Positions 44,345 to 55,699 of a stretch of 64,000 nt of DNA are shown piece after piece. Location: NCBI GenBank assembly GCA_009760855.2, contig WPIO01000005.1, forward strand, positions 9,637,501 to 9,701,500. Direction: 5' to 3'. This DNA is from Cristatella mucedo. Taxonomy: Eukaryota; Bryozoa; Phylactolaemata; Cristatellidae. Under the pieces are notes generated by a model that saw only the letters and a program-made list of their open reading frames with translations, was not told the origin of the DNA and did not search any database. The stretch's first letter is position 1. Every line of letters starts with the position of its first letter. A program made the position numbers and the translations under genes.

Positions 44345-44745
44345 CGCAGCGACCTGCACTGGCTACCAGTCAAGCAACGCTCCGACTTCGACGGCTCACT
44401 ATATCGCTCACTTTTAGGTCCCCCTACATTCTTTGGCTCTAGCCTATCTCTCATATCTACTCCCCCACCAGGCCAAGCATCGTACCACCCGCTTTTCGGA
44501 ATCCATCAGTCTACCTCGTACGAACCTCAAATCCTTTGGAGACCGTGCATTTAGTTCGTATGTTGCTAAAGCCTGGAACACCCTCCAGACCAGCTTCAGA
44601 ACATCCCCTGACCTGACCACATTTAAAAAAAGCTTAAAAACACACCTATTTAGGACAGCATTTAGTGGGTCCCTGTGATTCGTCCTTGATGTGCTTATGC
44701 GTGCTGACACTGCATGCTGCCACTAGCCACATTTGCAGCAGAGCG
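44345..44745 (+). mobile_element. LINE family A C-terminal part and partial 3' UTR
   Basis: It starts at [15 protein letters not shown], then LAYLSYLLPHQAKHRTTRF, RTNLKSFGDRAFSSYVAKAW and LTTFKKSLKTHLFRTAFSGS. It stops in the 3' UTR (CACTAGCCACATTTGCA), so the tail is missing. Together with the inverted piece before it this looks like a twin-priming-style inversion within one insertion. Confidence 0.88.
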
Positions 44746-45579
44746 AGCCGAGACCCCCCCCCCGGGCTCCGTTGAAATCTGAATCGAGGCAATAGGTGGC
44801 CGCTCAGAAAGTCAGCTCCTAGTGCCCGACTTCGTCTTCTTGGCTTGGTGCAGTGACGAAAGGAAATACATCAGATCGTGATACATTTCATTCGCATTTC
44901 TCGTTGCCAATAATCTAAGAAGCCGCCGAAGACCACTTTGTGTTAAAGGACGACAGAAAACCTTCGATGCAAATCTTTAACACAGGTTGCCAGAAGAGGC
45001 CATCTGGCCTAGAAAGCATTGAAAACGAATTTCGTGCGGCGTCTCTTCATGACTCTACGAGTTCCATGCAAGTCCCTTTAAATGAAACTCCGGCTAAATA
45101 GTTGCTAGATGCTTTCGTTGCCTTTAGAGCTTGCTGAGTAGTAGTGTCAACCTATGGCTACTACAGTCTTAACAAATCGCCCTGGGATGTCAGCGTGCAG
45201 CAGCGTCATTAATGGCTGATCCAGCATCGACCCCAGTGGGGCCAAGTGAAAAGTACATCTATTGAGCTTTTACCATTATGTCCACGAAAGTATGGCACTT
45301 TTTCCGGTAATGGCACTACGGTTTTATTGAAAGAACTTTAGGCTTCACATTTTTTTGTATTCCGTCAGAGAAGGCAGCAACGTTTTATTTATAGAAGTTT
45401 CTTGAAAGGCTGGCAAAGCTGCAAAACTACGATGGGAGCGTTAAGTTTCAGTTTCCAGCAGGGATATCATTTTTGATTAGGATGATCACACTTGAAGTGT
45501 TTCTAAATAGTTAGTCATATTTAGACATTCTTACTGAGCCCTGCAGAGTGGCGAGCTGCCCTTGGCTCTTCAAATAGTG
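44746..45579. other. Intergenic, nothing recognised
   Basis: It begins with a poly-C stretch near 44754. No gene or named repeat is seen. Confidence 0.45.
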
Positions 45580-45617
45580 CACTGGTTCTCAACCTTCCTA
45601 ATGCCGCGACCCTTTAA

Positions 45618-45801
45618 CCCTCTGCATGCTGACCCGGTGCATGTCACCCCTAAGCATGTCATTCATTTTGTTCGTTTATCAAGCATGATGTTACTCACCA
45701 TTCAATTGCATTTCCCTTTGCAGCACATGCAAAGCGCCTAGACAGAGATTGAGTTCTCTGAGGGCGCTTTATCAAGTGCATTAATAATATTATTATTATT
45801 A
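45618..45801 (+). mobile_element. LINE family A 3' end nested in the SPIN-like element
   Basis: It reads CTCTGCATGCTGACCCGGTG, CAGCACATGCAAAGCGCCTA, GATTGAGTTCTCTGAGGGCG and an ATTATT tail. TTTAA occurs on both sides (45613-45617 and 45802-45806), a likely 5-bp target duplication within the hAT element. Confidence 0.9.
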
Positions 45802-45934
45802 TTTAATACAGTTCCTCATGTTGTGGCGACCACCAACTATAAAACTATTTTCTTATCTACTTCGTAGCTATAATTTTGCTACTATGAATTGGCATGTGAA
45901 TTTCCTATAAGCAGGATATATTTTTAAAACGCGG

Positions 45935-45990
45935 ATTTCCGATGGTCTTAGTAACCGAGCGGTGTCTCGGTTCCGAAGACCATCGGAAAT
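45935..45990. repeat. 56-bp palindrome inside the SPIN-like element
   Basis: ATTTCCGATGGTCTT (45935) pairs exactly with AAGACCATCGGAAAT (to 45990), and ACCGAG pairs with CTCGGT inside. It appears as an inverted duplication of the subterminal SPIN segment TTTCCGATGGTCTTAG. Confidence 0.85.
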
Positions 45991-46077
45991 GCGTGTTTTC
46001 ATATGGTCGTAGGCAACCGCTGTGAAAGGGTCTTTCGACCCCCAAAGGGAATACGACCCACATGTTGAAAACTGCTG

Positions 46078-46374
46078 AAATGGGAGCACGAATTTCTCAG
46101 GCTAGGAGCTAAGGGTTTTTAAGTTTCCTATATAATAAATATTAGCTCAACCAAAAAATTAAATTTACACAAAGAATTAAAATAGTGATATTTTAGATGT
46201 GCATAAGAATTTTTCTGAATTTATTGGGAACTGCAGTTATCACCCTTGGGGTCTCGTCCGTTAAGGTCAAGGTTTAGTCCGCAGCATAACCAAATTCCGC
46301 CTGCCGACGGGACGAAAGCTGGGTTCTAGCATCGGTCTTCTCAGCCCTGCATGCCAGCAGACTTGGTCTCACGA
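46078..46374. other. Intergenic, nothing recognised
   Basis: The stretch is AT-rich at first and has no match. Confidence 0.45.
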
Positions 46375-46840
46375 CTTAAAGAGACTGTGAGAAGCATAGC
46401 TGAGTCAATGGGACAGTTGAGGTAGTGAGTAGGATGGAAGTAGCAGCTTAATATGGTCGGAAATAATGTGCCACAGTTGGCAGCACGAGAGTTGATGTCA
46501 TTTCATAAGAATTGTGAAAATTAGCTCCTCAGACTAGGACAAGCGTAGCAAAGCTTCTGTCACCAACAGTCTTTAGACATAACCGTGGGGTAGCTAATTT
46601 ATTTTCCACAGAGGAGGTGGGCACTGGTGGTAGAAGTTCAGCAAGGTACGGCGGAGCCAATTTGTGGCCGCCTTTGTTATATGAGCCGCCTTTGTGGGTC
46701 GGAGGTAGAACTTTGCTCTGTGTCCGTTGATCAACCGGAAGCCGTCGAAACTTCTTCAGCAAAGGAGACTCAGGGCTAGGCGTCTGCAATTTGCTGACTA
46801 GCCATGCTGCTGTGTTCGTCGCCAGCTCACTCAATTAGCC
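46375..46840 (-). mobile_element. LINE family B reverse transcriptase C-terminal remnant
   Basis: The minus-strand frame reads SPLLKKFRRLPVDQRTQSKV, HKLAPPYLAELLPPVPTSS and KLATPRLCLKTVGDRSFATL, the C-terminal pattern of an L2/CR1-type LINE. The rest (46375-46520) matches the 52050-52210 part of another copy. Confidence 0.8.
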
Positions 46841-46949
46841 CAATGACTTTGTTTACTAGCCCAGCCGAAATGGAACCGCAATAGTTTTTCTAGCGTATAT
46901 AGAGTCAGGGAGTTCGTTAAATATTTTGCAAGTCACCGTAGAAGATAAT

Positions 46950-47060
46950 CGCAATAATAATAATAATGCATTCGATATAGCGCCCTCAGAGAACTCAATC
47001 TTTTTCGGCACTTTACATTTGCTGCGAAGGAAGTATGATCGAATGGTTAGTGGTAGCAAA
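46950..47060 (-). mobile_element. LINE family A 3' tail
   Basis: AATAATAATAATAATGCATT, CGATATAGCGCCCTCAGAGA, ACTTTACATTTGCTGC and ATGATCGAATGGTTAGTGG in reverse orientation. Confidence 0.85.
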
Positions 47061-47069
47061 GACATATCA

Positions 47070-47235
47070 GCCGATTTAATAGCCTCGTTTGAATAGCGGA
47101 ATAAGAACCATAGCGGGTATCATTACCGTTTGCAGTTGGCAATAAACGATCGCCCAGTGCATGATTCGAAAGCACGACCTCGGGAGTGAAGGACGAGCAT
47201 CTTGCCCCTGACGGTTAGACTTTGAATCGTTAGAC
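47070..47235 (-). mobile_element. tRNA-derived SINE, family B
   Basis: AGCCGATTTAATAGCCTCG, GTTTGCAGTTGGCAATAAAC, GATCGCCCAGTGCATGATTC and GACGAGCATCTTGCCCCTGA match the copies at 19605 and 51365. Confidence 0.8.
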
Positions 47236-47474
47236 TAAATTAGACTTCACAATCGTGCTACACTGGCTACTCTGCTAGCCACTCGTATCTTTTTGTGCTG
47301 TCCGGGTCGGTGCCCTCGGAGACAGGAGGATTGCTAGCAAACCCAGGACTACGGAAAGGGTCGGCTACAACGGGATTTCTGGGTTCGCTTAGTCTAAACC
47401 GGTGGGACCAGCTCGCGCCATGTACAGCGCCACGGCAGGCCGGTAACCGCTGCTATCTATAATATACCTTTGAC
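47236..47474. other. Intergenic, nothing recognised
   Basis: No gene or repeat identified. Confidence 0.4.
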
Positions 47475-47610
47475 CGATAATGATAGCAATAATAATACCA
47501 ATTTGTTTATTTAGTGTCCTCAGAGAACTCAATCTCTTTCAAGACACTTTACGTTAGCTTCAAAAGCATCATGATCGAACAGTTAGTGGTAGAGCGTTCA
47601 ATGACATGTC
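47475..47610 (-). mobile_element. LINE family A 3' tail (diverged)
   Basis: AATAATAATACCAATTTG, GTGTCCTCAGAGAACTCAAT, CTTTACGTTAGC and CATGATCGAACAGTTAGTGG in reverse orientation. Confidence 0.75.
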
Positions 47611-48529
47611 ATGACTAGCATTACCTAATCTTCGCTTTAATTTTTACGGCAATGGCACTGAGATCTGACCTGCGACGCTTCCAAAACCGAGCTCCACCTT
47701 CCACCTACATAATTTGCTCCACCTTCCACTTACATAATTCGCTTGCAGACTACTGCCTCTGCGACATTCGAAATCGTATTGCCACTAATGCTAATAATAA
47801 ATCTTGGAGACAATTACCAGTAACGTCCCGAGCTTAACGACGATAGTACTAAGTAATTGTTACCGGCAAGCCTACAGGCACCATCCAATTGGAAGATAAC
47901 TCCCTCTAGATTAATCGACATAGCATCAATCCTGAGACGTTAGCCCATAATATCGTAATGCTATTCCAAAACCGCTTGTGATTAGATGTCCAGATAGAAT
48001 CTGCCGTCAAGTTGGAGAACTTCCAGCAGGATAATGTGGCTGAGATCTGGGCATGCTAATGTAAGAGTACGCCAACCTAATTAGTTCATGCGTTTTTATA
48101 TCGCGCCTAGATCGCTGCTAATCCTTTTATAAGTACTCCTGCACGCCTGTCGTCTGCATATTATGCAAAAGTCAGACGCTAATCTAGTCTAACGGTGTAG
48201 CTCCGACAGCAAACCAAGTCGTTCTATGGTTCACAGGCTCCCTGTCAAGAATAAAACTAACTTCAAATAAGATCCTCAATCTGTCTCGCAAGTCGCTAGC
48301 CACAGCCTACTTTCCAGCACAGCAACAGCAACGCTTCCGTGCACCGCCGTCCTCAACTCTGCCGACGTTCAAACTGCGTCCGCACTCTCCCTCTCAGCCA
48401 CAGCTCATCGAAAGTTGATTAGCTGAGAACAATATCAGCCAGTGTCTAAGCCACCGCTGCCAGACTGGGCACCAGCCTGTTGCTAGGCTACATCCACCAT
48501 CCGTTCGCCCTTGGTTCGACAGAGGACAA
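47611..48529. other. Intergenic or diverged LINE 5' part, not resolved
   Basis: A 30-bp unit GCTCCACCTTCCAC-TACATAATT is tandemly duplicated at about 47690-47740. The segment before the next LINE may be its diverged 5' part, but no motif is clear. Confidence 0.35.
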
Positions 48530-49890
48530 TAGCTGATTTGATCTTTCGGCAGCTGTTGACGATAGCCAAGGTCTTCTTGAGCGCCTCTCATCTCTCCCGG
48601 GCATACCTAGCACTGCTCTGCTACGGTTCAGGTCCTATCTCAGTGGGAGACTCCAGAGTATTGATATAAACGGACAAAGATCATCTGAGGTACCTCCGAA
48701 ATATGAGGTACCTAAGGGCTCCGTGCTAGGTCCGGTTCTTTTCACTGTTTATTCTCTCCATCTTTCCAATGTGATTGCCGAGCACAGTCTAGGCTTTCAC
48801 TTTTATGCGGATGACACTCAGTTGTACCTTTGCTTTGATCCCTCCCAGCCGCCGAGCGCCTCGAATTCACTCAACACCCTTGCCGAATGTATTCATGACA
48901 CCCGCACATGTATGACAGCATGTTTTCTTAAATTAAATTATGATAATAACTTACTAGCAATGGGAAAACCAAGTGTGATTCAGAAGTTGGAAAGGCTAAT
49001 GCTAAAAATCGGCTCTGCCAGCCTATCTCCTGTTGAATCTCCACGACATCTAAGTGTCATGTTCCAATGTGACCTTTCATTATAGGACCACATCAGCAAA
49101 ATCAAGTCTGCCTACTTTCAGCTACATAAAATTGTTAAAATTCGGGCTTATTTAGATAAGGATACTACATCTAAGTTGGGTCATGCATTTTTGACATTCC
49201 GTCTTGACTTCTGTAACTCATTACTTGCTGGCCTACCAGCACGTGCAATCAGGCGCTTACAGCTGGTGCAAAACTCTGCAGCTAGGCTTGTCTATCGTGA
49301 GCCTCGCAGTTGCCACGTCACACCACTTCTCGCTGACTTGCGCTGGCTATCAGTCAAATAACGGATCGACTTCAAGGTTTTGTCGCTCACTTTTGGGTCC
49401 CTTCATTCTTTGGCTCCAGCCTACCTATAAGATCTTATCCTCCACCAGGCCAAGCACCACACCACCCGCTTTTCGGAAACTAACTGTTTACCTAGACGTC
49501 GTAAAAAACCTCAAACCCTTTGGAGACCGTGCTTTTAGTTCGTATGCTCCCAAAGCCTAGAACTCACTCCCGACTTGCGTCATCCCCTGACTTGACCACA
49601 TTTAAAAAGAACTTAAAAACACATCTATTTAGGACAGCCTTTAGTGGGTCATTGTGATTCGTTCTTTATGTGCTAATGCGTGCTGACACTGTGCATGCTG
49701 CCACTAACTACACTTGCATGCTGACCCTGGGCATGTCATCCCCAGCCATGTTATTCACGTTGTTCATCAAACAAGACACCACTCACCATTCAACCTTGTT
49801 TCCTTTGCAGCAAATGTAAAGCGTCTAGAAAGAAATTGAGTTCTCGGAGGGCGCTTTATCAAGTGCATTGTTATTATTATTATTATTATC
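48530..49890 (+). mobile_element. LINE family A, reverse transcriptase to 3' tail (long copy)
   Basis: This has the best-preserved RT in the window. Frames read LRFRSYLSGRLQSIDINGQR, KGSVLGPVLFTVYSLHLSNV, GFHFYADDTQLYLCF (catalytic YADD), [57 protein letters not shown] and CHVTPLLADLRWLS. The C-terminus and 3' UTR follow to GAGTTCTCGGAGGGCGCTTT and the ATTATT tail. Several stops and frameshifts make it inactive. Confidence 0.92.
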
Positions 49891-50640
49891 TATCCGACCT
49901 CTTTGCTTCTCAACTATGCTTTCGTAATAACAGATCCTCTATTGTCGAGTCGTCTCGCCGCTTCTCATAACAAATTGAAATACTTGGCGATGGGGCCTCC
50001 AGTTAGCATGTCCCGAAATTCGGAAACTCGCTCCTGGCTTCTATCGCCAGCTGTAATGAATTGACATCATTCAAGTCTCACAGAGAAAAACGTAGCTGCT
50101 CCGCTGAATTTTCCCTGCTCTCACGTGAACTTTTCCTTTTTTCTGTGCACTTCGATTGATAATCTGCATTCATTATTCAGCGCATTGTGCTGACCATCTG
50201 TCCTACAAGCTGGTGGCCCTGAGCGCCACCTTTTGCGTATTGTTGCATGTTTGCCCATGCGTGCTACCCTGCATGTCATTAACTCTCGGTTATTTTTCTC
50301 TTACAGCGATTTATAAAAGCTCGTAGAAACAGATCGAGCTCCCTTTGAGCAAAATACACGTGACCAGTCTTAGTTGTTAATATTTTATTTTGTGGTCCCT
50401 GAATCCACTTGCTCTGACCTACAAATCAGAAATACTCCCTAATCAGGCATCGCATCGCTCAAACCAACCGTTCTGACCCAAGCCTAAAATCTGTGACTCT
50501 AACTAACCTAAAATCCTTTAGAGACCGTGTCTCCAGTTCGTTCGCTCCCAAAGCCTGGAAATAGCTGACGACTGACTCCTCTGACTTGATGAAATTTACA
50601 AAATTAGCTAAATAATCACCTTTGCCTCAGTCAGTGGTCC
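49891..50640 (+). mobile_element. Old L2/CR1-like LINE C-terminal remnants (two pieces)
   Basis: The part at 49910-50370 has FGNSLLASIAS-like wording, TCATTCAAGTCTCACAGAGA and a tail-like ATCGAGCTCCCTTTGAGCAA. The part at 50390-50640 has CTAACCTAAAATCCTTTAGA, GACCGTGTCTCCAGTTCGTT and CTCCCAAAGCCTGGAAATAG. Both are more diverged than the other family A copies. Confidence 0.6.
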
Positions 50641-51364
50641 TGTTTATGTGTTTTATTTTATTTGCAATGTTGAGTACTTAAACATATCAACAACCAGTCG
50701 TTTCAGAATTCTATCACTCATCTTCTTCCCAGCATAGCTGCATGCAAGGTCCCCAAAAAATAATGTAGCTGTCTTTGGCGTTACATGAATCTCATCAAAC
50801 TTGTGTTTTACTATTTTTGGAAGCCGCAGATTAAAGACCAGCTTGAAATTGTTGTCTTTTCAAATTAGTGCTATGAATGAGGGATTTGAAGAAAAATCTT
50901 CTTAAATTCTCGTTATATCTGTGTGTGCGTTTATGCTTCTGTGAGTATGCGTGTGCGTGGGCGCGAACTAAGTGTGAGGTAAAAAGGCACTGATTATACG
51001 TGTTGTCGAGTTAGGAAGTTCACTTGGAGTTAAACAGAGTGCGTCGCAAGTAGAAAAACCTGCCATAGCTTCATGGAGTATCGTACTCGGTAATCATAAG
51101 CTTTTACTATGGTGAAAACCTGAACTCAGCAATAATAGTACTGTTGTTTTAGAATTTACAGCAGCTTGTGACTGTCAAGTAGTGGGTAATTTGGAAGAGT
51201 ACCGTACCGCTTTTGACCCCATTTTTGAGTGACATTGTGAATGAAAGGCCGTTAAAAAAAATAATAATTTAGCAAGAACATGAACAAAATATCTTGTCAT
51301 AGCACCTGGGCTGAGATACCAACTAACCAATGGTAGCCAGTGAAAATGTTTTGATTATTAGCAA
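50641..51364. other. Intergenic, nothing recognised
   Basis: A TGTGTGCG/GTGTGCG-rich patch lies near 50920-50970. No gene is seen. Confidence 0.45.
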
Positions 51365-51525
51365 ACAAATATTAGCTGATTTAATTAATAGTCTCATTTG
51401 AATAGTGGCATAAGAAGAGTAGCGGCAATCTCCGTCGCTTGCAGTTGGCAATACAGGATCGCCCACTGCAGGATTCGAACGCACGATCTCGGTGGTGAAG
51501 AGCGAGCTCCGTAGCCCCCCCCCGA
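51365..51525 (-). mobile_element. tRNA-derived SINE, family B
   Basis: TAGCTGATTTAATTAATAGTC, TCGCTTGCAGTTGGCAATAC, AGGATCGCCCACTGCAGGAT and TCGAACGCACGATCTCGGTG. The B box (GGATTCGAAC in reverse) is intact. Confidence 0.82.
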
Positions 51526-51574
51526 TTGTTTGCTTCGCTGTAATAACAGATACTGCAGCAGGCCAGTTTCATAA

Positions 51575-51720
51575 TAATAACGCTGTTAAGACATAATCAT
51601 AGCACTATTAGAGAACTAGACCTTTATCTAGGTTATTTGAATTTGCTTAAAAGGACATGCCAACTGGTTGGTAGTTTCATTTACAGCGTAAGCTAAAGCT
51701 ACAAGCTGCAAAGTGCCTTG
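51575..51720 (-). mobile_element. LINE family A 3' tail remnant
   Basis: ATAATAATAACGCTG then TAGAGAACTAGACCTTTATC and TTGAATTTGCTTAAAAGGAC resemble the reverse of the shared tail. Confidence 0.5.
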
Positions 51721-51959
51721 ACATAGATTAAGTTTCTTTCGTTTGCAGCACAAAATGTCTATTTTAACTCTCAATAAGTAGATAGAGAATGATTCGATTG
51801 GAAGGAGCACATGCCACAAAGAGCAGGTCTGTTTTTATATTCTTTTAAACATGAAGTCGGCGGATTTCATGAAGTCAGTCAGTAGTGATTGTCAGGCTTT
51901 TCGAGCATACTGACTTAGAGATGTTACAATATTTATCTCCGTCTGCAATTTAAAAAAGC

Positions 51960-53129
51960 CACAAAGACTACGTGGGTGTTACGCGGGAGAGTTTCATGTA
52001 GCCTAGCTCAAGCCTAACTGGCTTTCGGTAAGCATTCAGTAGCCAACAGAATTCATTTCGCGAAACAAAGAGAAACTGAGAGGCATAGCTGTGTCAGAAG
52101 ACCAGTAGAGGTAGTGAATAAAATGAAAGTAGCAGTTTAGGGTGGCTTGGAAGGACTGCCATAGTGGGCAGCAGGTGAGTAGTCGCCGTTGCGTAAGAAT
52201 TGTTAAAGTGAGCTCCACAGTCTAGGACATGCAGAGTAAATGGTTCTGTCACCAGCGGTCTTTAAGTGGAGCAATGGAGCAGCAGATTTATCGTCCATAC
52301 AGCACCAGAGGGCACGAAGAGACTGAAACCGATGGAGCAGTTTAGCTAGGTATAAGCTATCCAAGCGATGATGGGTCTTGTGGGTCGTCGTGAGAATATT
52401 TCTTCTACGTAGCCGTTGATCAACCTGCAGCCATCATAGCTCGTTCAGCAAAGGAGATGCATAGTCAAACCTATGAGATTTGAAAACTAGCTTTGCAGCC
52501 ATGCTCACATCCAGCTGCAATGGCTTAGTGTTTTTCCGAAGCCCAGCCGATAGAGAATTACAATAATCTCGCCGAGACAAGAACTAAGAAAAACTAAGAA
52601 GCCAGTTAAGTCTTTTGGAAGCCACCGTGGAAGACAGTTCCTAATTTTAGAAAGGGATCGGACGTGATGGCCAGCTGTGCAAGCAGTCTTCTTAACGAAG
52701 AATTAAAAATTTAGGCCGTCGTCGAAGACGACACATACATTTCAAGCACACGGTGATTGTCGCACAATGGCATCACCACGATGTTCTAGACAGGTCGTGC
52801 CGCCAGTAAGTCGAGCCAGAAAAAGTTCGAGCAATAAAAAATAAAAAAATAAAAAATAAAAAATAAAAGATTATCTTCGGCGATCGGCCATGACGTAGTG
52901 GCTGCACAGCTGACTGGCCAGTCGCCGTTTAGTAGAGCAAAGCCTTCTTGTCCAGCCACATGCATGGGGTGTCCTATGAGCAGCAGCTCAGTTTCATTGT
53001 CGCTTAGTTTAAGGAAATCTGCATGCATTGTCCCTACAGCTATCGGACTAGGCAGAGGCTCAGCTACAGGAATTGATTCGGATAGATCTCGTATGATTGG
53101 TACGACTCGAATCTTGATTTAAAAGAAGT
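51960..53129 (-). mobile_element. LINE family B, reverse transcriptase and 3' end
   Basis: The 3' end (CACAAAGACTACGTGGGTGT, TACGCGGGAGAGTTTCATGT, GCTTTCGGTAAGCATTC) lies at the left. The minus-strand RT piece near 53028-52900 reads ADFLKLSDNETELLLIGHPM. The middle (52090-52560) matches the copy at 46375-46840. An (AAAAATA)n run at 52838-52868 lies within it. It is inactive. Confidence 0.75.
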
Positions 53130-53575
53130 ATGTCAGGTAGGTAGGCCAATGCAAGAGAACGGAGGAACCTAAAAGAGAGTGGGGGGCCCCTTGAAAACAG
53201 TCTACTGCGTGTTAAGGAGCCAGTGAAGTTCTATGAGAATTAGTGCAATGTGGCAGCTGCAAATTTCACAGCAGAAAAACCCGGCTTCTATTTTTGCAAC
53301 GACTACGGCAGTCTCATTGCGGGGGGGGGCCGGAAGACCTGCCACCAGCTGATTGCAGAGAGGTCCTGACGGGATGGCACTGGTGCACGTAACTGCTAGT
53401 CTGCGGTCAGTCCTTGTCTAAGCAGACCGAAATGTTTTACCGTGGAATGTAGCGAAGAATAGCTGAAAGTCTCGTAGCCTCGCAGCCGGCGGAGCTGATG
53501 CGTTATTCTAGTGAACGGTCGTTTGGAACACGACACCTGGTTGCTCAATCGGCGAAAAGATGCCATGAATACGCA
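53130..53575 (-). mobile_element. LINE family A reverse transcriptase fragment
   Basis: In reverse it reads CTTTTAGGTTCCTCCGTTCT at the left (the SLTFRFLHSLAPAYL region), and at the right TCGCCGATTGAGCAACCAGG and TGTCGTGTTCCAAACG (the SPVES...GVVFQ region). It abuts the family B copy, suggesting nested insertion. Confidence 0.65.
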
Positions 53576-53839
53576 TTGACACTTAATAATGCTACAACAG
53601 CCAGATTATTTCACACAAATTATCAGCCAATCTAGTCACTAACATACTGTATATGCTAACGGTAATGTTGTAGCCAAAGCAGTCACCTTTAAATGAAAAA
53701 GTCCCTTTGCTTAGCTGACATATTTATTTGAAAGCTAGCAAGCTGGGTTTTTTGAATCGCTCTATGTTTAGGCTTACATTTTGCACACGCTTGGGATGAA
53801 AGTCTAGTCATAACGAGACACGTCGTAGTTAGGAGGGAG

Positions 53840-54225
53840 CTGCATGTTATTTCGTACGTCGTGTCAAATGTTCGCGAGATTCCATAACGAGGCTCGGAGC
53901 TTTAGCTCTGCATGTGCTAGACTGTGGAACTCGCATCAAAAATTCTTACGCAACGACAACTACTCTCCTACTGCCGACTATGACTCATCCTTTTCAGCGG
54001 TCATAAGGCGCTACTTCCATGCTACTCACTACCTCAACTGTTTTCCTGACTCTGCTATGCTTCCCACTTTCTCTTTGCTGCGTGAGACGAAGTCTGTTGG
54101 CTACCAAATGAGTACCGAAAGCCGCTTAGGCTGTGAGTGCGCTACACAAAACTCTCCTACGTAACACCCACATGGTCTTTATGCCTTTGTGGAGTTACAG
54201 ACGGATATGCATTACATTACATTCC
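53840..54225 (+). mobile_element. LINE family B C-terminal and 3' end
   Basis: A 106-codon frame reads EARSFSSACARLWNSHQKFL, then LLRETKSVGYQMSTESRLGC. It is followed by ACTCTCCTACGTAACACCCA, CATGGTCTTTATGCC, GTGGAGTTACAG and GCATTACATTACATT. The SFSSA-ARLWNS motif is the conserved C-terminal box of the LINE. It is the cleanest family B 3' end. Confidence 0.82.
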
Positions 54226-55139
54226 AGAGCGCTTCCCACTCGCACTGGCAGGTGAAAGAGTCTGCCCTTGAGCAAAAATGCGTCTCACGCAACGACGACT
54301 CGAGCAGCGAGTGACTTTATTTTCAATGTAAACTTGCTTTACTTGAGCGTCCGCCTCCGTGCTCCGCTCTCCTTTCCAAGTACCTCATTAGCGCATCGAA
54401 AGGCTGTTTGTTGACGATCCCAATTAGGGACTGTATCGTCTCCGTGTAAACACACAAGGACGCCAGCAATATTTTCTGGTCTTAGGTGAACGTCTGAGGC
54501 AATGGCGTGGTAAGATTACCTGCCAGTTAAGGGAGACTATTTCAAGACGATTGCAAAGTTGGCAGCGCAGTTTTGAAGACGTTTCTACAGTAAGCGCTAC
54601 GGTTACAATCGCGCCCAAGCTGGCTCTGCGCCAGAGTCCTTGGGGCACAAGCACAATGCTGGTCCTCGTTGAAGCGTGAAACAAAATATCTGTGAATCTT
54701 CAAGCCGACTTGGGCTACTCGCGAGGAGCACTGCCTCAATGTCTCGATGGCACAGCCTGGTAAGCCAAAGGTTGCGAAGCACAGACGATACAAAGAGCAT
54801 TCATGCGTCATAGTGGCAATCTTTGTAGTCAATGTAAATTAGTCTATTTCATATCCAAAGAGAGGCACGAATGTGCAACACCAACCTTACGGCGTAGCTC
54901 AATTCAAAGGTCAAATTATAATCAACCGGCTAAAATATACGATTCGGTCTTTTGTATGCAACTTCAACATGGAGTGTGAAATAATCGGCTACTATTCATT
55001 TTAATTTAAAAGCCGAGAATAAATTCAAGGCAGTCACGACCTGGATAATCTGGCACGACAAAATTTCATTGCCATCTCCTTCAATTGAGGCCGTCCACGG
55101 CCTGGATAGCAGGGAAACCTTAATAAAAAAAGAATAGCT
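54226..55139. other. Intergenic, nothing recognised
   Basis: Minus-strand frames at 54424-54832 overlap and have no domain. No named repeat is seen. Confidence 0.45.
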
Positions 55140-55465
55140 GCTAATAATAATAGCACACTTGATGAAGCACCCTCAGGGAACTCAATCTAGGCGCTTTACA
55201 TTTGCTGCAAAGGAAACACGATCGAATGGTGATTTGCATAATGCTTGATGAACAACATAAATAACATGCTTAGGGGTGACATGCACAGGGTCAGCATGCA
55301 AGTGTGGCTAGTGGCAGTATGCACAGAGTCGGCACACATAAGCACATAAAGGAAGAATCACAGGGACCCACTAAATTCTGTCATTAATATGTGCGTTTTT
55401 AATTTCTTTTTAAACGTGGTCAAGTCAGGGGATGTCGAGACGCTAGTCGGGAGTGAGTTCTGTTG
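55140..55465 (-). mobile_element. LINE family A 3' end
   Basis: CTAATAATAATAGCACACTT, GATGAAGCACCCTCAGGGAA, AACATGCTTAGGGGTGACAT, GGCTAGTGGCAGTATGCACA and GGGACCCACTAAATTCTGTC in reverse, ending in the last codons region. Confidence 0.87.
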
Positions 55466-55699
55466 TGGAATCAGCTTTGAATTTGGCCACCACGTTCGGC
55501 TCTACCCTAAAATAGAGAACTTTCTAGAGAACTTCCAAACGCAGCTTCTCTGTAGCTGCCATTGCAGCCGTCTAGTCTTCATTATTGTAGCCGACTACCG
55601 CGACATCAACGAACTTAGTTGCAGGGTATTATCTGAGGCCTGGACTTTTCTGACGTTCGGGTCGTTTTCACTTTAAGTGGGTGAAGACAGACGAGTAGC

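Larger units (their letters stand above)
45580..46077 (+). mobile_element. SPIN-like hAT element, split by a LINE A insertion
   Basis: It starts CACTGGTTCTCAACCTTCCT, AATGCCGCGACCCTTTAA, is interrupted at 45618-45801, then resumes TAATACAGTTCCTCATGTTG, CACCAACTATAAAACTAT, TTTTGCTACTATGAATTG, CCGATGGTCTTAG and GCAACCGCTGTGAAAGGGTC, and ends GTTGAAAACTGCTG. The order follows the SPIN hAT family. The flanks AAATAGTG and AAATGGGA only partly agree as a target duplication. It is non-coding. Confidence 0.9.
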
